Numbered from the stretch's first letter, positions 25,288 through 34,346 are shown. The stretch: DNA of 64,000 nucleotides from Marinobacter sediminicola (GCF_031157525.1 NZ_JAVIXR010000013.1:1-64000), one strand, 5' to 3'. The notes: generated from the letters alone by a model not told the origin. Translations and numbers: made by a program.

Positions 25288-28200
25288 CTATTGATCAGTC
25301 CAATTCCTAGATCGCAGTACGGGCTCTGCAGTGGCAAGCATCACCATGAAATAGCGGTATCCAAATGAGCGTCCATCGTAACCATCTGCCTCACCTCCAA
25401 AATTTGGCGCTATAAAAAGCCATTTGGCCTCAACCTTCTTTTCTTCGTTCACGGGCGCCCTGAGCTGAATCATATCTCTGTAGGTCAGCCCCAAGGCTTC
25501 TTTCCACTGCGCCCGATAGGGTGACCGCTTTCTCAAGTCACTGTTGGCAAATTCGATCTCCCGACGCTGGAAACCCAGCATTTCGAGAAATCGAAGATAT
25601 TTCTTCGCCATATCGGGCGTTTCAGGTTCTCGAAATATCAGTGGCGTTGTTGTCTTCCACTGGTTATGGACGTAGTAGTCAACGATCTCCCAAACCAAGT
25701 CCGGATCTTCGTGCAAAACGCTTGAGACGCGGCCGATGAGTTCTTCATAGAGTTCTCGGCTGCGTCGAGTCACAGGTTCGGTATGAAGGTTGATTGACTC
25801 CGCATCGGGCTCCTCATTACCGGGGCCGGAAAACCGATGCCTAGCGCTCTGCGGCCGTTGTGGGTTGCTCCTGAGCCCAACCAAGTACTCTATCTTGGCT
25901 TCGAGCAGCTGCCCTTCCTCAAGGCTTAGCCCAAATCGCTTGACCAAAATTTCTCTATTGGTAAAAGTCCTCTGTCGATACTTCAGATACCGCTGAATGG
26001 ACGCGAGTATTGCCTGGATCGTTCCCTCTTCAAACTCGGCGTCCGAACTTGGCTGATCCGTTGGGTTGATAGTCGTTATTCGGTTTGGATGCTCCTCCCT
26101 GACTCGGCCCAAAAGACCTTCGACACCGCGTTGTTTCAATAGCCGGTACGCAGAGGAGGTGGGTATACCCGACGCTCCAATCAACGTCTTTTCTTCAAAT
26201 AGCTCCCTGCGCTCATCAATAGCTACCGCAGCTAGATCCATCGTGTGGATGTAATGCTCAAGGCTCATATCGGGGCTTGCGTGCCCGAGCAACCGAGCGA
26301 CGGCATACAAATCTGGTCGATGTCGCCCTTTTAGCAGTCGCTCGTAGAAATGAGGTGATTGGTTTAGCCACTCTTGTGTCAGTGGCTGTTCAGGCAAAAG
26401 CACTCGCCCTTTACCATGGTGCGCCAAAGACAACCTCAAAAAAGTCCAGCTAGCAAAGCTATGACGAAGGTGGTGGTAACGTAAAGAGTTGTCTCCCGTC
26501 ACCGCTCGCATGTGCCGGTGGAGAATAGGAATTACTTTCTCCTGATCAATCGGCATCCACCCTTTCTTTGGAACGGAAAACAACGCATCCGTACAAGCAG
26601 TTGCCCGCTCATCTTCTTTTCGACGCTTCACCCAATCAGTTAAAAGGGTGAGCTCGTCTTGCTCCAGTAACGCATAGAGCGGAAGCCTCCGCACCGCATT
26701 CGCCGTCTTCAATTCGCGCCCCATGTAACGCCGAACAATAATTTCCTGTCGACCCAAAAGGTGGACATCTTGAATTCTAAGCATCAGAGTCTCCATCCGC
26801 CGCAAGCCACACCGAAACCCCAAGATGAAAATCAGTTCGGCAATTACCGGAAGGTCCTCGGCAATCAGCTCCAGGTCGGCTTCTCTGATGCGGCAACGAA
26901 TCTTCTGGTAATCATCCAGGCTGATGAGGTTTGCATCCACCGGCTGGAGAACCGAGCCACCCCCAAGATTCGTAATCTCTGAAATCTTTGGTACTCCGCA
27001 GGTGCTGTGCAAAAAGAAGTGGAACTCCCGGAGTCCCGCACAAAGCTTATTGCGGAGTCCACTGCTCGAGGCGTCTGAAATCACTTCCGTATACAGTTCA
27101 TCAAACTCTGAATTGTCATAGTTCCGGATATCCCCCTCTCCTGCTAAAGACACAATACGAATGCCTGTATCGCGCACGTACCGAGCAATAGTCGAGAGGG
27201 AAAGCCGCTTACCGGAAGAGGCTGGTTTCGTGCATAGATGAAGTGCCCATTCTGCCAACAACTTCTCTGTTGCACCGAAGGGACCTTGGTCATTTTCAAG
27301 CAGAGCTCTAAGCTTCTTTCCGGCACTTTCCCGATCAGTCGATTTCAGGGCGCTCCAAATGCTCACACCCCACTCAAAGGTCTCCAAATCAGTTTCTGAA
27401 TCATCATCAAATTTGGAATACTTATCGCCATCGATTGAATATTGCGGGGAATCTCCAGGAGCGCCTGAAGCAGGAAAGACACCATTCAGGCGCTGCCATA
27501 CTTCTGCTCTTAGCGAATGGCTAATGTGGGCCCGTGCCATGAATGCCCCCAAACATACTGGCAACTCATGGTAAGTCAGTGCTTTGCTGGCCCCAATGAA
27601 CTCCGAAAAATTCTTTGGTGGTTTATCGATCTCACCGCACTGTTTGAACAACAAACGAATGAACGGCCATAAAGCCTTCGCTGGTGTTTTGGGCTGCCCA
27701 ACATCGTCCGCAACTTCGAGCTTAAGTTGAAGAAAAATAAATTCCGTTACAGCGTCAGGAAACCACCGACGACGTTCGAGATCTTCAATCCCACGCCAGG
27801 GCAACTGAAGGTCCAAGTGTGCCCGCTCTTGGATGACTGTCAGCCTCTGGCTTGCCACCTTGAGAAGCTGATGCAGAACAGTCCCTTCCACAAGGCCGCC
27901 GTTAAGTGCAGCGCTAACAAGAAAGGCCCCAAGGCTCAGGCGTGAATCCATATCGCGAATTGAGACCGTCTCGATCCACCTGTTAAACGACAAGCGCCAT
28001 TCCTCTGCCCGCTCGGCCTGCACGGGCGCAAAATCTTTAAAGACGCTTGGTTGTGGATCAAGCCGAATGGGTACAGAGGGCAGAGGAAGCTCGTGACCAC
28101 CCGTGCGATTGGCATATTCAACAAACACACGAAGAAATTTTCCGTATCGAGTAGACGAGCTCTTACCAAGGCTTTGGTGGACGCTCTTTTCCAGAGCCCG

Positions 28201-28356
28201 CATCTCCTCGGGACCGCATGATTGCTCTGATCGCCCGGAGAGAATAGCAGCGCCAGCTAACTCACTACCGAGCAGAAAGTCCTTCACGCATTCAGCAGTC
28301 TTCCGTGTATCCTCCTCCAATTCCAGCGCAAAAAAACTGTCCCAGACACGATCCAT
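25288..28356 (-). CDS. very large tyrosine recombinase (1022 residues)
   Basis: The central catalytic domain of a tyrosine recombinase is embedded in a protein three times the usual length. Visible: 'LGFRCGLRRMETLML' (Arg I, about 519), HHLRHSFASW (HxxR, about 629), LLGHASPDMSLEHY (His and Tyr, about 690-700). The first 450 residues and last 310 have no motif I recognise. It begins 5 bases after the 861-residue recombinase gene and is clearly co-transcribed. Multi-recombinase operons of this kind (RIT elements, gamma-mobile-trio islands) are known on genomic islands; the sizes and order here do not let me assign it to one. Confidence 0.8.
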   Translation of the reverse strand: MDRVWDSFFALELEEDTRKTAECVKDFLLGSELAGAAILSGRSEQSCGPEEMRALEKSVHQSLGKSSSTRYGKFLRVFVEYANRTGGHELPLPSVPIRLDPQPSVFKDFAPVQAERAEEWRLSFNRWIETVSIRDMDSRLSLGAFLVSAALNGGLVEGTVLHQLLKVASQRLTVIQERAHLDLQLPWRGIEDLERRRWFPDAVTEFIFLQLKLEVADDVGQPKTPAKALWPFIRLLFKQCGEIDKPPKNFSEFIGASKALTYHELPVCLGAFMARAHISHSLRAEVWQRLNGVFPASGAPGDSPQYSIDGDKYSKFDDDSETDLETFEWGVSIWSALKSTDRESAGKKLRALLENDQGPFGATEKLLAEWALHLCTKPASSGKRLSLSTIARYVRDTGIRIVSLAGEGDIRNYDNSEFDELYTEVISDASSSGLRNKLCAGLREFHFFLHSTCGVPKISEITNLGGGSVLQPVDANLISLDDYQKIRCRIREADLELIAEDLPVIAELIFILGFRCGLRRMETLMLRIQDVHLLGRQEIIVRRYMGRELKTANAVRRLPLYALLEQDELTLLTDWVKRRKEDERATACTDALFSVPKKGWMPIDQEKVIPILHRHMRAVTGDNSLRYHHLRHSFASWTFLRLSLAHHGKGRVLLPEQPLTQEWLNQSPHFYERLLKGRHRPDLYAVARLLGHASPDMSLEHYIHTMDLAAVAIDERRELFEEKTLIGASGIPTSSAYRLLKQRGVEGLLGRVREEHPNRITTINPTDQPSSDAEFEEGTIQAILASIQRYLKYRQRTFTNREILVKRFGLSLEEGQLLEAKIEYLVGLRSNPQRPQSARHRFSGPGNEEPDAESINLHTEPVTRRSRELYEELIGRVSSVLHEDPDLVWEIVDYYVHNQWKTTTPLIFREPETPDMAKKYLRFLEMLGFQRREIEFANSDLRKRSPYRAQWKEALGLTYRDMIQLRAPVNEEKKVEAKWLFIAPNFGGEADGYDGRSFGYRYFMVMLATAEPVLRSRNWTDQ

Positions 28357-28361
28357 CAGTT

Positions 28362-30947
28362 CTACCCTCCAGCAAGACGGCTAGCAACCGGCTCGAACGT
28401 CAGCTCATTTATGATCGGCTCCAGATAGTGCACCATCATGTCGCGGTACTGTTTTGTAGACAGCGAGGAATACCGACACCAGGGTTCTTCGCCATAGCTT
28501 GCATGCCCCATGAATGCATTCACATAATCGGCGGGGCAGCCGGCCTCCTTTAACTCCATTCGCATAAAGCGCCGGTGGGCATTTGCGGGCAACCCCAGAA
28601 AGTCATCCAGCTGTTTTTGCATGGTTCGGGGGCGAACCTCCTGAGTTCCCGACCGATCGTTGCTTTCCGAAATAAAAAAACAGGGGGCTACCTCTACCTC
28701 TCCACCACGCTTCAGCCTGGGCTGGTAACCTGCTGACAGTACCTGCAAGTGCCGTTCGTAATGTTCCAATTGTCGGCAAACGGCGCCTGGTAAATAGCTC
28801 AGACGGGTCTTTCGCTTATGCTCATCATCTTTGTCGGCGATCACCGTGACGCACAAATGCTCATTCACTTCGTCAAGCACAAGGAATGGCGTTTTTACCG
28901 CGCGGTATCCTGTAGCAAAGGCGAGCATCTGGACCGTATAGAACGTATAGATGTTGTGGTAGAGGGCAAAATCAGCCCATCCAGAATAGGTTCGAGCGGA
29001 GCGGAGCCGGCATTTCAAGTCAGCCACAGCTTTAACAACCGCCTCCTTCGAGGCACACGCTCGACTCCCCACATAAGAGGCCAAATGCTTTGCCCCTTTG
29101 AGATGCCTTTCGAAATTGCTATCTAACTCCAGTTCCGCATGCTCCGCCAGATTTAGCGCAGTTTGAACGTAGGTATCAAACAGATCCCCTTCCCTTGGGG
29201 TGTAGTAGTAGCATTTAGTTTGGGCAAGAACGTGTGGCTGGCCAGTTATCGCTACCGCATCCACGACATCTCCGGTTTCAGCCGTAATCGCATCAAACAT
29301 AACCTTTTCCCAGCGACCCCACGTCACGCGCTCCGACTCCCCAGCCTGCTGTACAAAATTTCTGAAAGCTCTTTTGTATTGCTTAATGGGGTACGTGAAA
29401 AGCTTTGTTTTCGGGGATGGTCTCAGGCCTCGGTCTTTAAGTAATTGCATCACAGAGTCACCGATTCCGCTCAGATCTGGCAGAAGAACATGCTCTACTT
29501 GGGGCCTGACAACCTCATCTGGCACTCTAAGCAGCGATTTATATTCAGGAAATGTTGCCTTGACTCGCCAACGGCTTTCGCCGGTGGAGGTCACTAAGCA
29601 CAGAGGAGCATGACTACGCCTGTTAGAGCTGACTGGTTGAACACGAAGATCCCATGCTTTCTCCCACGAGGCGCCTGTCCACAAAACAATGAGAACTAAT
29701 AACGCGAGTTCACAGCGCGCTCTATCCGCAGTCGATCCCCTGGTGAACGATTCTGCTTTTAGATAACAGTTCGCTTGGGTTACTACGTTATGAATCTCTT
29801 GGTCAGTCAAAGACTGGTATCGCCAAGGAAGGTGCTGATTGGCCATTGCGATATGACGAGATTGATTTCTTGCTCTCAGAAAGAGCAAAGCAGGGTTCGT
29901 GGGTGGGTTTGTGTCTCCTTTTTCATTGGCGCCTAGAGGCTCTGAGAAAAAGTAGATACCCTGCCCGTCATCAAAGGGCGGCTCATCATGCTTCAAACGA
30001 TTCGCCACCAAGCCTTGAGGGGGAAATGCTGGCACGTACCAATCGGAAGTACCGCCTCCGGTATCTACGGATGAACCATCAACAATTGCCTGAAAGTCAA
30101 CATAGCCTGGTTCACCTTCGCCACCTCCGCCACCCTCGCGATCATAGCTTTCCCTGGACACCCAAGACTTTGTCCCGTAAGCACGCTCAATGAAGTAAAC
30201 AAAAGATCGCAGCCCGGTTTGCCGCCTTTCTTTAGCTCTATCAATCTGACGTATATCTCCAGAATGTGAGACTGGATTGATGTTCCGTAGGCACGCCCGA
30301 ACCTCTCGTCCGAACTTCGAGGGAAGCATAAAGGGCTCAGTGGCCATGAGCTCTTCCTCTGCAACACCGTGACTCAAATCCCGTAGCGCAAGTCCCATTG
30401 CGTGGGCACTTTTCGGTGAATCAAGCAGCGGACTATCGCCATCGTACTTTTCGTATTCCTCTCGCAAATGGGTTTCTCGTACCACACGAGCGTGCGCACA
30501 AAGAGCTTGAGCCTGCAGTGCTGAGTATCGAGGCTGTAATTCGGGGTTTTCCTGACGATTCCACAAGGCGCAATACAGAGGGTGCCTCGTAACGCCTTTT
30601 CTCAACAGCGGGTTGTGTCTAGGCCGTCTAGGCCGTTCATCAAAGGATGGCCCGATGGCCTTAACTAAACCTTCGACATTTTCAGCGACCCACAGACACA
30701 GAGATTGCCACAGCCCAAAATTGGTGCCCTCTTCATTAGATAGCCACTCTTCACTGGGAAACCTAAGTATCTCGACCAGATTTCTGCTGATTTGGACGAA
30801 GGCCAATAGCTGTGGATGGGCATTAATCTGATAGAAGAAATTCCTGACAAGCGCTGCCGAATAGCCTGCCTCTTCTGCTTTTGCGATGAATATCTGTTGA
30901 GGTCTACTGTCTTTGGGCGCAAGCCACACGAGTGCCGTTTTAGCCAT
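28362..30947 (-). CDS. large tyrosine-recombinase-like protein (861 residues)
   Basis: The C-terminal catalytic region carries a recombinase layout: 'LAFATGYRAVKT' (Arg I, about 681), a Lys-bearing beta hairpin 'VIADKDDEHKRKTRL', NAHRRF (about 791; aligned with HDLRR, so the usual His is Asn), FMGHASYGEE (His, about 815) and a Tyr in STKQYRDM (about 836). The N-terminal 600 residues are unfamiliar. The ATG at 30947 has GGGAGG upstream and overlaps the stop of the 168-residue gene by 8 bases; the frame is open to 30968. It is expected to work with the 1022-residue partner. Confidence 0.72.
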   Translation of the reverse strand: MAKTALVWLAPKDSRPQQIFIAKAEEAGYSAALVRNFFYQINAHPQLLAFVQISRNLVEILRFPSEEWLSNEEGTNFGLWQSLCLWVAENVEGLVKAIGPSFDERPRRPRHNPLLRKGVTRHPLYCALWNRQENPELQPRYSALQAQALCAHARVVRETHLREEYEKYDGDSPLLDSPKSAHAMGLALRDLSHGVAEEELMATEPFMLPSKFGREVRACLRNINPVSHSGDIRQIDRAKERRQTGLRSFVYFIERAYGTKSWVSRESYDREGGGGGEGEPGYVDFQAIVDGSSVDTGGGTSDWYVPAFPPQGLVANRLKHDEPPFDDGQGIYFFSEPLGANEKGDTNPPTNPALLFLRARNQSRHIAMANQHLPWRYQSLTDQEIHNVVTQANCYLKAESFTRGSTADRARCELALLVLIVLWTGASWEKAWDLRVQPVSSNRRSHAPLCLVTSTGESRWRVKATFPEYKSLLRVPDEVVRPQVEHVLLPDLSGIGDSVMQLLKDRGLRPSPKTKLFTYPIKQYKRAFRNFVQQAGESERVTWGRWEKVMFDAITAETGDVVDAVAITGQPHVLAQTKCYYYTPREGDLFDTYVQTALNLAEHAELELDSNFERHLKGAKHLASYVGSRACASKEAVVKAVADLKCRLRSARTYSGWADFALYHNIYTFYTVQMLAFATGYRAVKTPFLVLDEVNEHLCVTVIADKDDEHKRKTRLSYLPGAVCRQLEHYERHLQVLSAGYQPRLKRGGEVEVAPCFFISESNDRSGTQEVRPRTMQKQLDDFLGLPANAHRRFMRMELKEAGCPADYVNAFMGHASYGEEPWCRYSSLSTKQYRDMMVHYLEPIINELTFEPVASRLAGG

Positions 30948-31446
30948 GGGTCGCCCTCCCTTTTCCAAATCGCATGGTTCGACGATAGGCTGCTTTTGAA
31001 GGGAAAGGAGGCGGCAACTCCAAATCGCTGCTCCACTCGCGCAAAATACTGTGGAGACTTATGCTGTCTTCTGCAGGAAGACCGTAAACTACATTCGGAT
31101 AGTAAGTTTCGAGTAGATAATTCCGGCTCCAATACTCCGACTTAAATCGCCCGTGTATGAGGCTGACCGGCACCTTTTGATCGGGTGACAACCACGCACG
31201 ACAAAGCTCCCACGCGCGCACATTTCCAACGCATCGATAGTTTTTACGATACCTATGCACGTAGATTGGAAAAACTCTCAGCATGTCGATGAAGTGCGGC
31301 AGGTGAATGTCCGACGGGCTCGGTTGTGCCAATGGGTGGAGGCGGTATTTTTTTCTGATGCTTTGGAGATTATCGTGGAGCTCGGGAATGTCGCCTATCG
31401 GGAGTATGGTATTTTCGAAACGGAACGGGAGTATATTTGAGGCCAT
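30940..31446 (-). CDS. first gene of the recombinase operon, orphan 168-residue protein
   Basis: I take the ATG at 31446, preceded by AAGGAGGG at ideal distance; the frame is open to 31485. The protein is soluble and basic at its end ('KAAYRRTMRFGKGRA') and contains aromatic-rich stretches (FPIYVHRYRKNYR, YWSRNYLLETYYPNVVYGL). No known domain is recognised. Its tight coupling with two giant recombinases suggests an accessory DNA-binding or directionality factor, which is inference only. Confidence 0.6.
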   Translation of the reverse strand: MASNILPFRFENTILPIGDIPELHDNLQSIRKKYRLHPLAQPSPSDIHLPHFIDMLRVFPIYVHRYRKNYRCVGNVRAWELCRAWLSPDQKVPVSLIHGRFKSEYWSRNYLLETYYPNVVYGLPAEDSISLHSILREWSSDLELPPPFPSKAAYRRTMRFGKGRATHG

Positions 31447-31679
31447 TTGCCCTCCTTCTGTGAGACGTCTAAAGGTCGTATGCACAGAACTTACGGTGAG
31501 GGCTTTTTTTGCACGAAATTCTATCTTATTGTTTTTCCTTTATTATTTTATTAATTAACAATTAATATCCAGTTCACTCTTGTCACGTGGCTCTCCGTTT
31601 GACCCTTGCCCGTGATGCTGTAGAAGCAGCTTTGCCACTACCTCTCAGCCGTCAGAATGTCTAAAACACACTCCCAAAC

Positions 31680-31907
31680 CTACTCCTCCTCGGAATGGTT
31701 CAGGCCTTTCGGGACATCGCCTGTGGCTCTTTCTTCCGGGTCATCCCAGACCGACTCAAACGGCTGATCATAGCGCTTCACTGAGCCTTTCAAGCGCTCC
31801 AGTGGCTCAAGCTCTTTGGGCAGTGGAATGGCTAGTTCGTCAGCGTGAGCTTTATCAGCATCTAGGCCTTCGAGCAGTTCTTTTTCTTGCATTCGCTTGA
31901 TATTCAC
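31680..31907 (-). CDS. small acidic antitoxin-like protein
   Basis: 75 residues from the GTG at 31907, which follows GGAGG by 5 bases; the frame is open from a TTG at 31919. It is very acidic and hydrophilic. The segment LKGSVKRYDQPFESVWDD resembles the C-terminal toxin-binding tail of DUF2281/VapB-type antitoxins, but no DNA-binding domain and no adjacent toxin are visible. It might be an antitoxin remnant or an unrelated small protein. Confidence 0.45.
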   Translation of the reverse strand: MNIKRMQEKELLEGLDADKAHADELAIPLPKELEPLERLKGSVKRYDQPFESVWDDPEERATGDVPKGLNHSEEE

Positions 31908-31964
31908 TTGGGCCTCCAATAAATCGGTGCATCGTTTGACGATGCATAAGTCTCTAGGGTGAGG

Positions 31965-32411
31965 CTAGCTGTGCATTGCATCCAGGTTCCGTCGAATATA
32001 GTAAAGGGCGTCCATCGAGCCTTGTTTAATCAAATAGTCGCGGATTGAGCTCCCCTGCAACCCCATCAGATCAATGGGCTTCTGAAACCACTCATAGGCC
32101 ATGCTTTCATGCCCTGACGGAGTGATTCGAGTTAGCCCCTTGTGGATACCCAAGAGCAAACTGATCCGGTCATTCACATCCCGGGACACTTCAACAGTCG
32201 CTCCGCTGTTTACTCGGTGTTTCCAGTCGCCAAGAGTCCGCAGGCTGATGCCGCCTAACAAACGCCCGAGATCGCTCATGGTCAATCCCCAGAGTCCTTT
32301 GCGTTCAAATAGCCAACGAAGGCCTGCGGTGCTGTGCGTAGCCGTAAGCGTCGGGCCGGACTGCATAGGAACTACTGTGTCAACGGGGCTCTGTTCTCTC
32401 AAACTTGCCAT
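31965..32411 (-). CDS. Xre/MbcA/ParS-like antitoxin-family protein
   Basis: 148 residues from the ATG at 32411 (AAGGG upstream; a GTG at 32420 is also in frame). 'LTMSDLGRLLGGISLRTLGDWKHR' is a helix-turn-helix. The C-terminal 'YEWFQKPIDLMGLQGSSIRDYLIKQGSMDALYYIRRNLDAM' follows the pattern of the DUF2384 (Xre/MbcA/ParS) toxin-binding domain, in which W..P and a final helix are conserved. No RES-domain toxin is next to it. It is the first gene of a small minus-strand pair upstream of the recombinase operon. Confidence 0.55.
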   Translation of the reverse strand: MASLREQSPVDTVVPMQSGPTLTATHSTAGLRWLFERKGLWGLTMSDLGRLLGGISLRTLGDWKHRVNSGATVEVSRDVNDRISLLLGIHKGLTRITPSGHESMAYEWFQKPIDLMGLQGSSIRDYLIKQGSMDALYYIRRNLDAMHS

Positions 32412-32420
32412 ATGCTTCAC

Positions 32421-33493
32421 CCTTAAAGCTCTGTTCTTTTTCCGTTTTCCTTTTCACTTATAGAGTATAGGCAACCCGGCACAAGCAAGGAAGTTAGAGG
32501 GGAGCATGTCAAATGATTCACTACACTACGCCCTTTGTGCAGCAACGATTTAACGCGATGCTAGCAGTGGCAACCGTTAAATGGGCAACCCTCCGAAGGA
32601 CGGGGATCGTCTTCCCAGGCACTGCTATTAACGACCATGATCAGCAAAAAAATCTTGCGATATCAGCTGTGCCGTAATTGCTTTTTATGAGACAAATTAT
32701 AAAAGGTTCGTCAAAACAAGAAGGTGCCGCTTCATCTCCCCGATAGACCTGCCTACCAAAGAGACGGTCGGGCTGGCACTAAAGATTTCAATTGGTCACC
32801 GTGTGGTAGGTCTAGCGGGTGAATCACTAGTAAGTCGATAAAAAACAATAAATTATAGATTCCTTCCCGCATAACCTACCAACCGAAGGGACTATAGACC
32901 GGCACCAGCGACATTTGCGGTCCCCTAGTGGTAGGTCTAGCGGGGAGAGTTTGCTCTTCATTGGCAGTCGCAGGGGGATGATCTCGAGGCCACGCCCCTT
33001 CAAACCTACCGAAAAACCCAATAAGTCGATGAAAAACAATTAACTACAGATTCCTCCTCGCATAACCTACCACGCTGAAGTGGTAGGTTATGCGGGGAGA
33101 GTTTGCTCTCCATTGGCAGTCGCAGGGGGGTGATTTCTAGACAACGCCTCTTTAAAACCTAGCGAAAATCGAACAAATCGATTAAAAACAATGAACTACA
33201 GAGTCTTTCCCGCAGAACCTACCAACTGGGGGACTGTCAGACTGGCTCCTGCGACGTTTACTGAACACCCCGTGGCTGGCGTAGCGGGCGAACCATAAAT
33301 AATTAATTTAAAACAACAGCTTACACAATACACCTGCAGAACTTACCGATCTAAGGGAGTGTCAGGCTGGCACCAGCGACCTTTGCCGGTCACCTAGTGG
33401 TAGGTCTAGCGGGGAGAGTTTGCTCTTATCGGTCTTAGCTGTGAGATGACTTCGAAGTAAAGCCTCTTATAACCTACCATTCAAAACGGATAA
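32421..33493. other. gene-free tract upstream of and including the hairpin array
   Basis: No coding frame here has a plausible start and composition. It contains an 11-base copy of the tRNA-Arg anticodon-loop core (32589-32599) and then the five-unit hairpin array described separately. Confidence 0.6.
32738..33480. repeat. array of five related ~80-nt hairpin-forming repeats
   Basis: Units at 32738-32819, 32866-32944, 33059-33094, 33209-33288 and 33332-33413. Each opens with a version of CCCGCATAACCTACCA and closes with its near-complement TGGTAGGTCTAGCGGG. Units 1, 2, 4 and 5 share an inner core of the form GGGACTGTCAG-CTGGCACCAGCGAC-TTTGC-GGTC. Unit 3 lacks the inner core and is a perfect 14-bp stem (33059-33072/33081-33094) with an 8-base loop. 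Units 2, 3 and 5 are followed by GGGGAGAGTTTGCTCT, itself a small hairpin, and by a tail ending in AACCTACC. A spacer with AAGTCGAT-AAAACAAT-AACTACAGA precedes units 2, 3 and 4. The regular layout argues for a structured DNA or RNA function. Ends do not match integron attC consensus. Confidence 0.75.
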
Positions 33494-33545
33494 TGTAGTG
33501 CTCAACTAATCCCGGATAGTATTTTAATACTTTTCCTCAGCTGCA
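33494..33545 (-). mobile_element. IS3-family end fragment
   Basis: TGTAGTGCTCAACTAATCCC reads as the reverse complement of the right end of the IS3 relic at 46500-46520 (GGGATTAGTTGACCACTACA), with similarity fading after the CTCAGCTGCAA segment. Only the end survives. Confidence 0.6.
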
Positions 33546-33950
33546 ACTGGCAAGATACCAACAGGCGGAAAACTCTGTTCAGCAGTACAGCGAAAGCAGG
33601 GACGTTTTCACTTCGGCCTGGCGACAGTCAATTTGTTGGATAGACTCCCAAGTTCAGTTACAGCAATGCAATGATTGCCTTGACCACCAGCATTCTGTGC
33701 GATGCATGGATTGACGCTACCCCCTATCGCTGATAAATTCCAAATTCAAATTGATCACGGCCTTTAGGGTCTGATAGTGGCATTCACGAAAGATATCCCG
33801 TTCGGGGTTCTTCGAGGCTGGCAGCCTTTGTCGCTAGATGTCAGTGATAGCTGCATGGTGATTGTAAATTGGGGATCAACCTTTAGGGTGGTCCGGTTCG
33901 TATTCGGGGAGCCATAGCCCGACATACGGCATCAATTTATAGGTGCCACC
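33546..33950. other. intergenic stretch upstream of the nuclease-like gene
   Basis: No ORF is supported. It lies between an IS3 end fragment and the 131-residue gene. No convincing hairpin terminator or promoter is seen. Confidence 0.4.
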
Positions 33951-34346
33951 ATGCCCATCAAAAACGCACAGCGTACTGCTCCCGCTTACCGACACTACAA
34001 GCAAATTTCATACGAAAACCTAGCCGCTAGCTGGTTTACGGCTGATGGCTGGGAAGTGTTTATGCCAGTTACAGACCATGACCGGAAAACCGATCTTGTT
34101 GTGGCTGACGACAACCACTACTACCGCATACAAGTGAAGTCTCTTGAAAGTGGCGATGATAACGTGTTCGTCGAGAATAAGTGGCGAGAGGCCAACATTG
34201 ACTATGTTATCTACTTCTCGCGAACCTCCAACTGGGGCTATATCACTCCCGCCTTTTCACAAGCTAGGCGCAGACTCAACTCTGCGGGTCATGTGCGCTT
34301 CCATCAACATCAGAAACCCTTTTCGAAGGCGTTCAATAGGGCATGA
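33951..34346 (+). CDS. PD-(D/E)XK nuclease-like protein
   Basis: 131 residues with the layout of small PD-(D/E)XK nucleases: an N-terminal helix with Glu (ISYENLAASWFTADGWEVF), then 'DRKTDLVVADDNHYYRIQVKS', giving the D and Q-x-K catalytic residues near 45 and 62. The fold resembles Holliday-junction-resolvase-like and group I intron-associated endonucleases. It is a single gene, isolated between fragments of the same IS3 element end at 33494 and 34489 in opposite orientation, so it may have been moved as cargo. Function in recombination, homing or defence cannot be told apart. Confidence 0.65.
   Translation: MPIKNAQRTAPAYRHYKQISYENLAASWFTADGWEVFMPVTDHDRKTDLVVADDNHYYRIQVKSLESGDDNVFVENKWREANIDYVIYFSRTSNWGYITPAFSQARRRLNSAGHVRFHQHQKPFSKAFNRA

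Larger units (their letters stand above)
5745..32599. mobile_element. probable defence/recombinase island (limits tentative)
   Basis: This stretch starts at tRNA-Arg repeat 1. It contains the defence operon, an Xis/Int pair and the large-recombinase operon. It ends tentatively at an 11-base copy of the anticodon-loop core (CCCTCCGAAGG at 32589-32599), just beyond the recombinase operon. It may consist of two elements, since it has two unrelated recombinase modules. The next full-length repeat is at 53401, so the true right end could also be there. Confidence 0.35.

Noticed and set aside
24582-31446. Calling the recombinase operon a gamma-mobile-trio (gmtXYZ) locus
   Set aside because: Gene order and protein sizes cannot be matched from sequence alone, so the name is mentioned only as a comparison.
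32738-33480. Could the repeat array be a CRISPR?
   Set aside because: Units are about 80 nt and imperfect, spacing varies from about 36 to 115 bases between units, and spacers are themselves conserved; no cas gene is present.
32738-33480. Integron attC array
   Set aside because: Unit ends lack the RYYYAAC and GTTRRRY core sites, there are no gene cassettes between units, and no IntI-type integrase is next to it.
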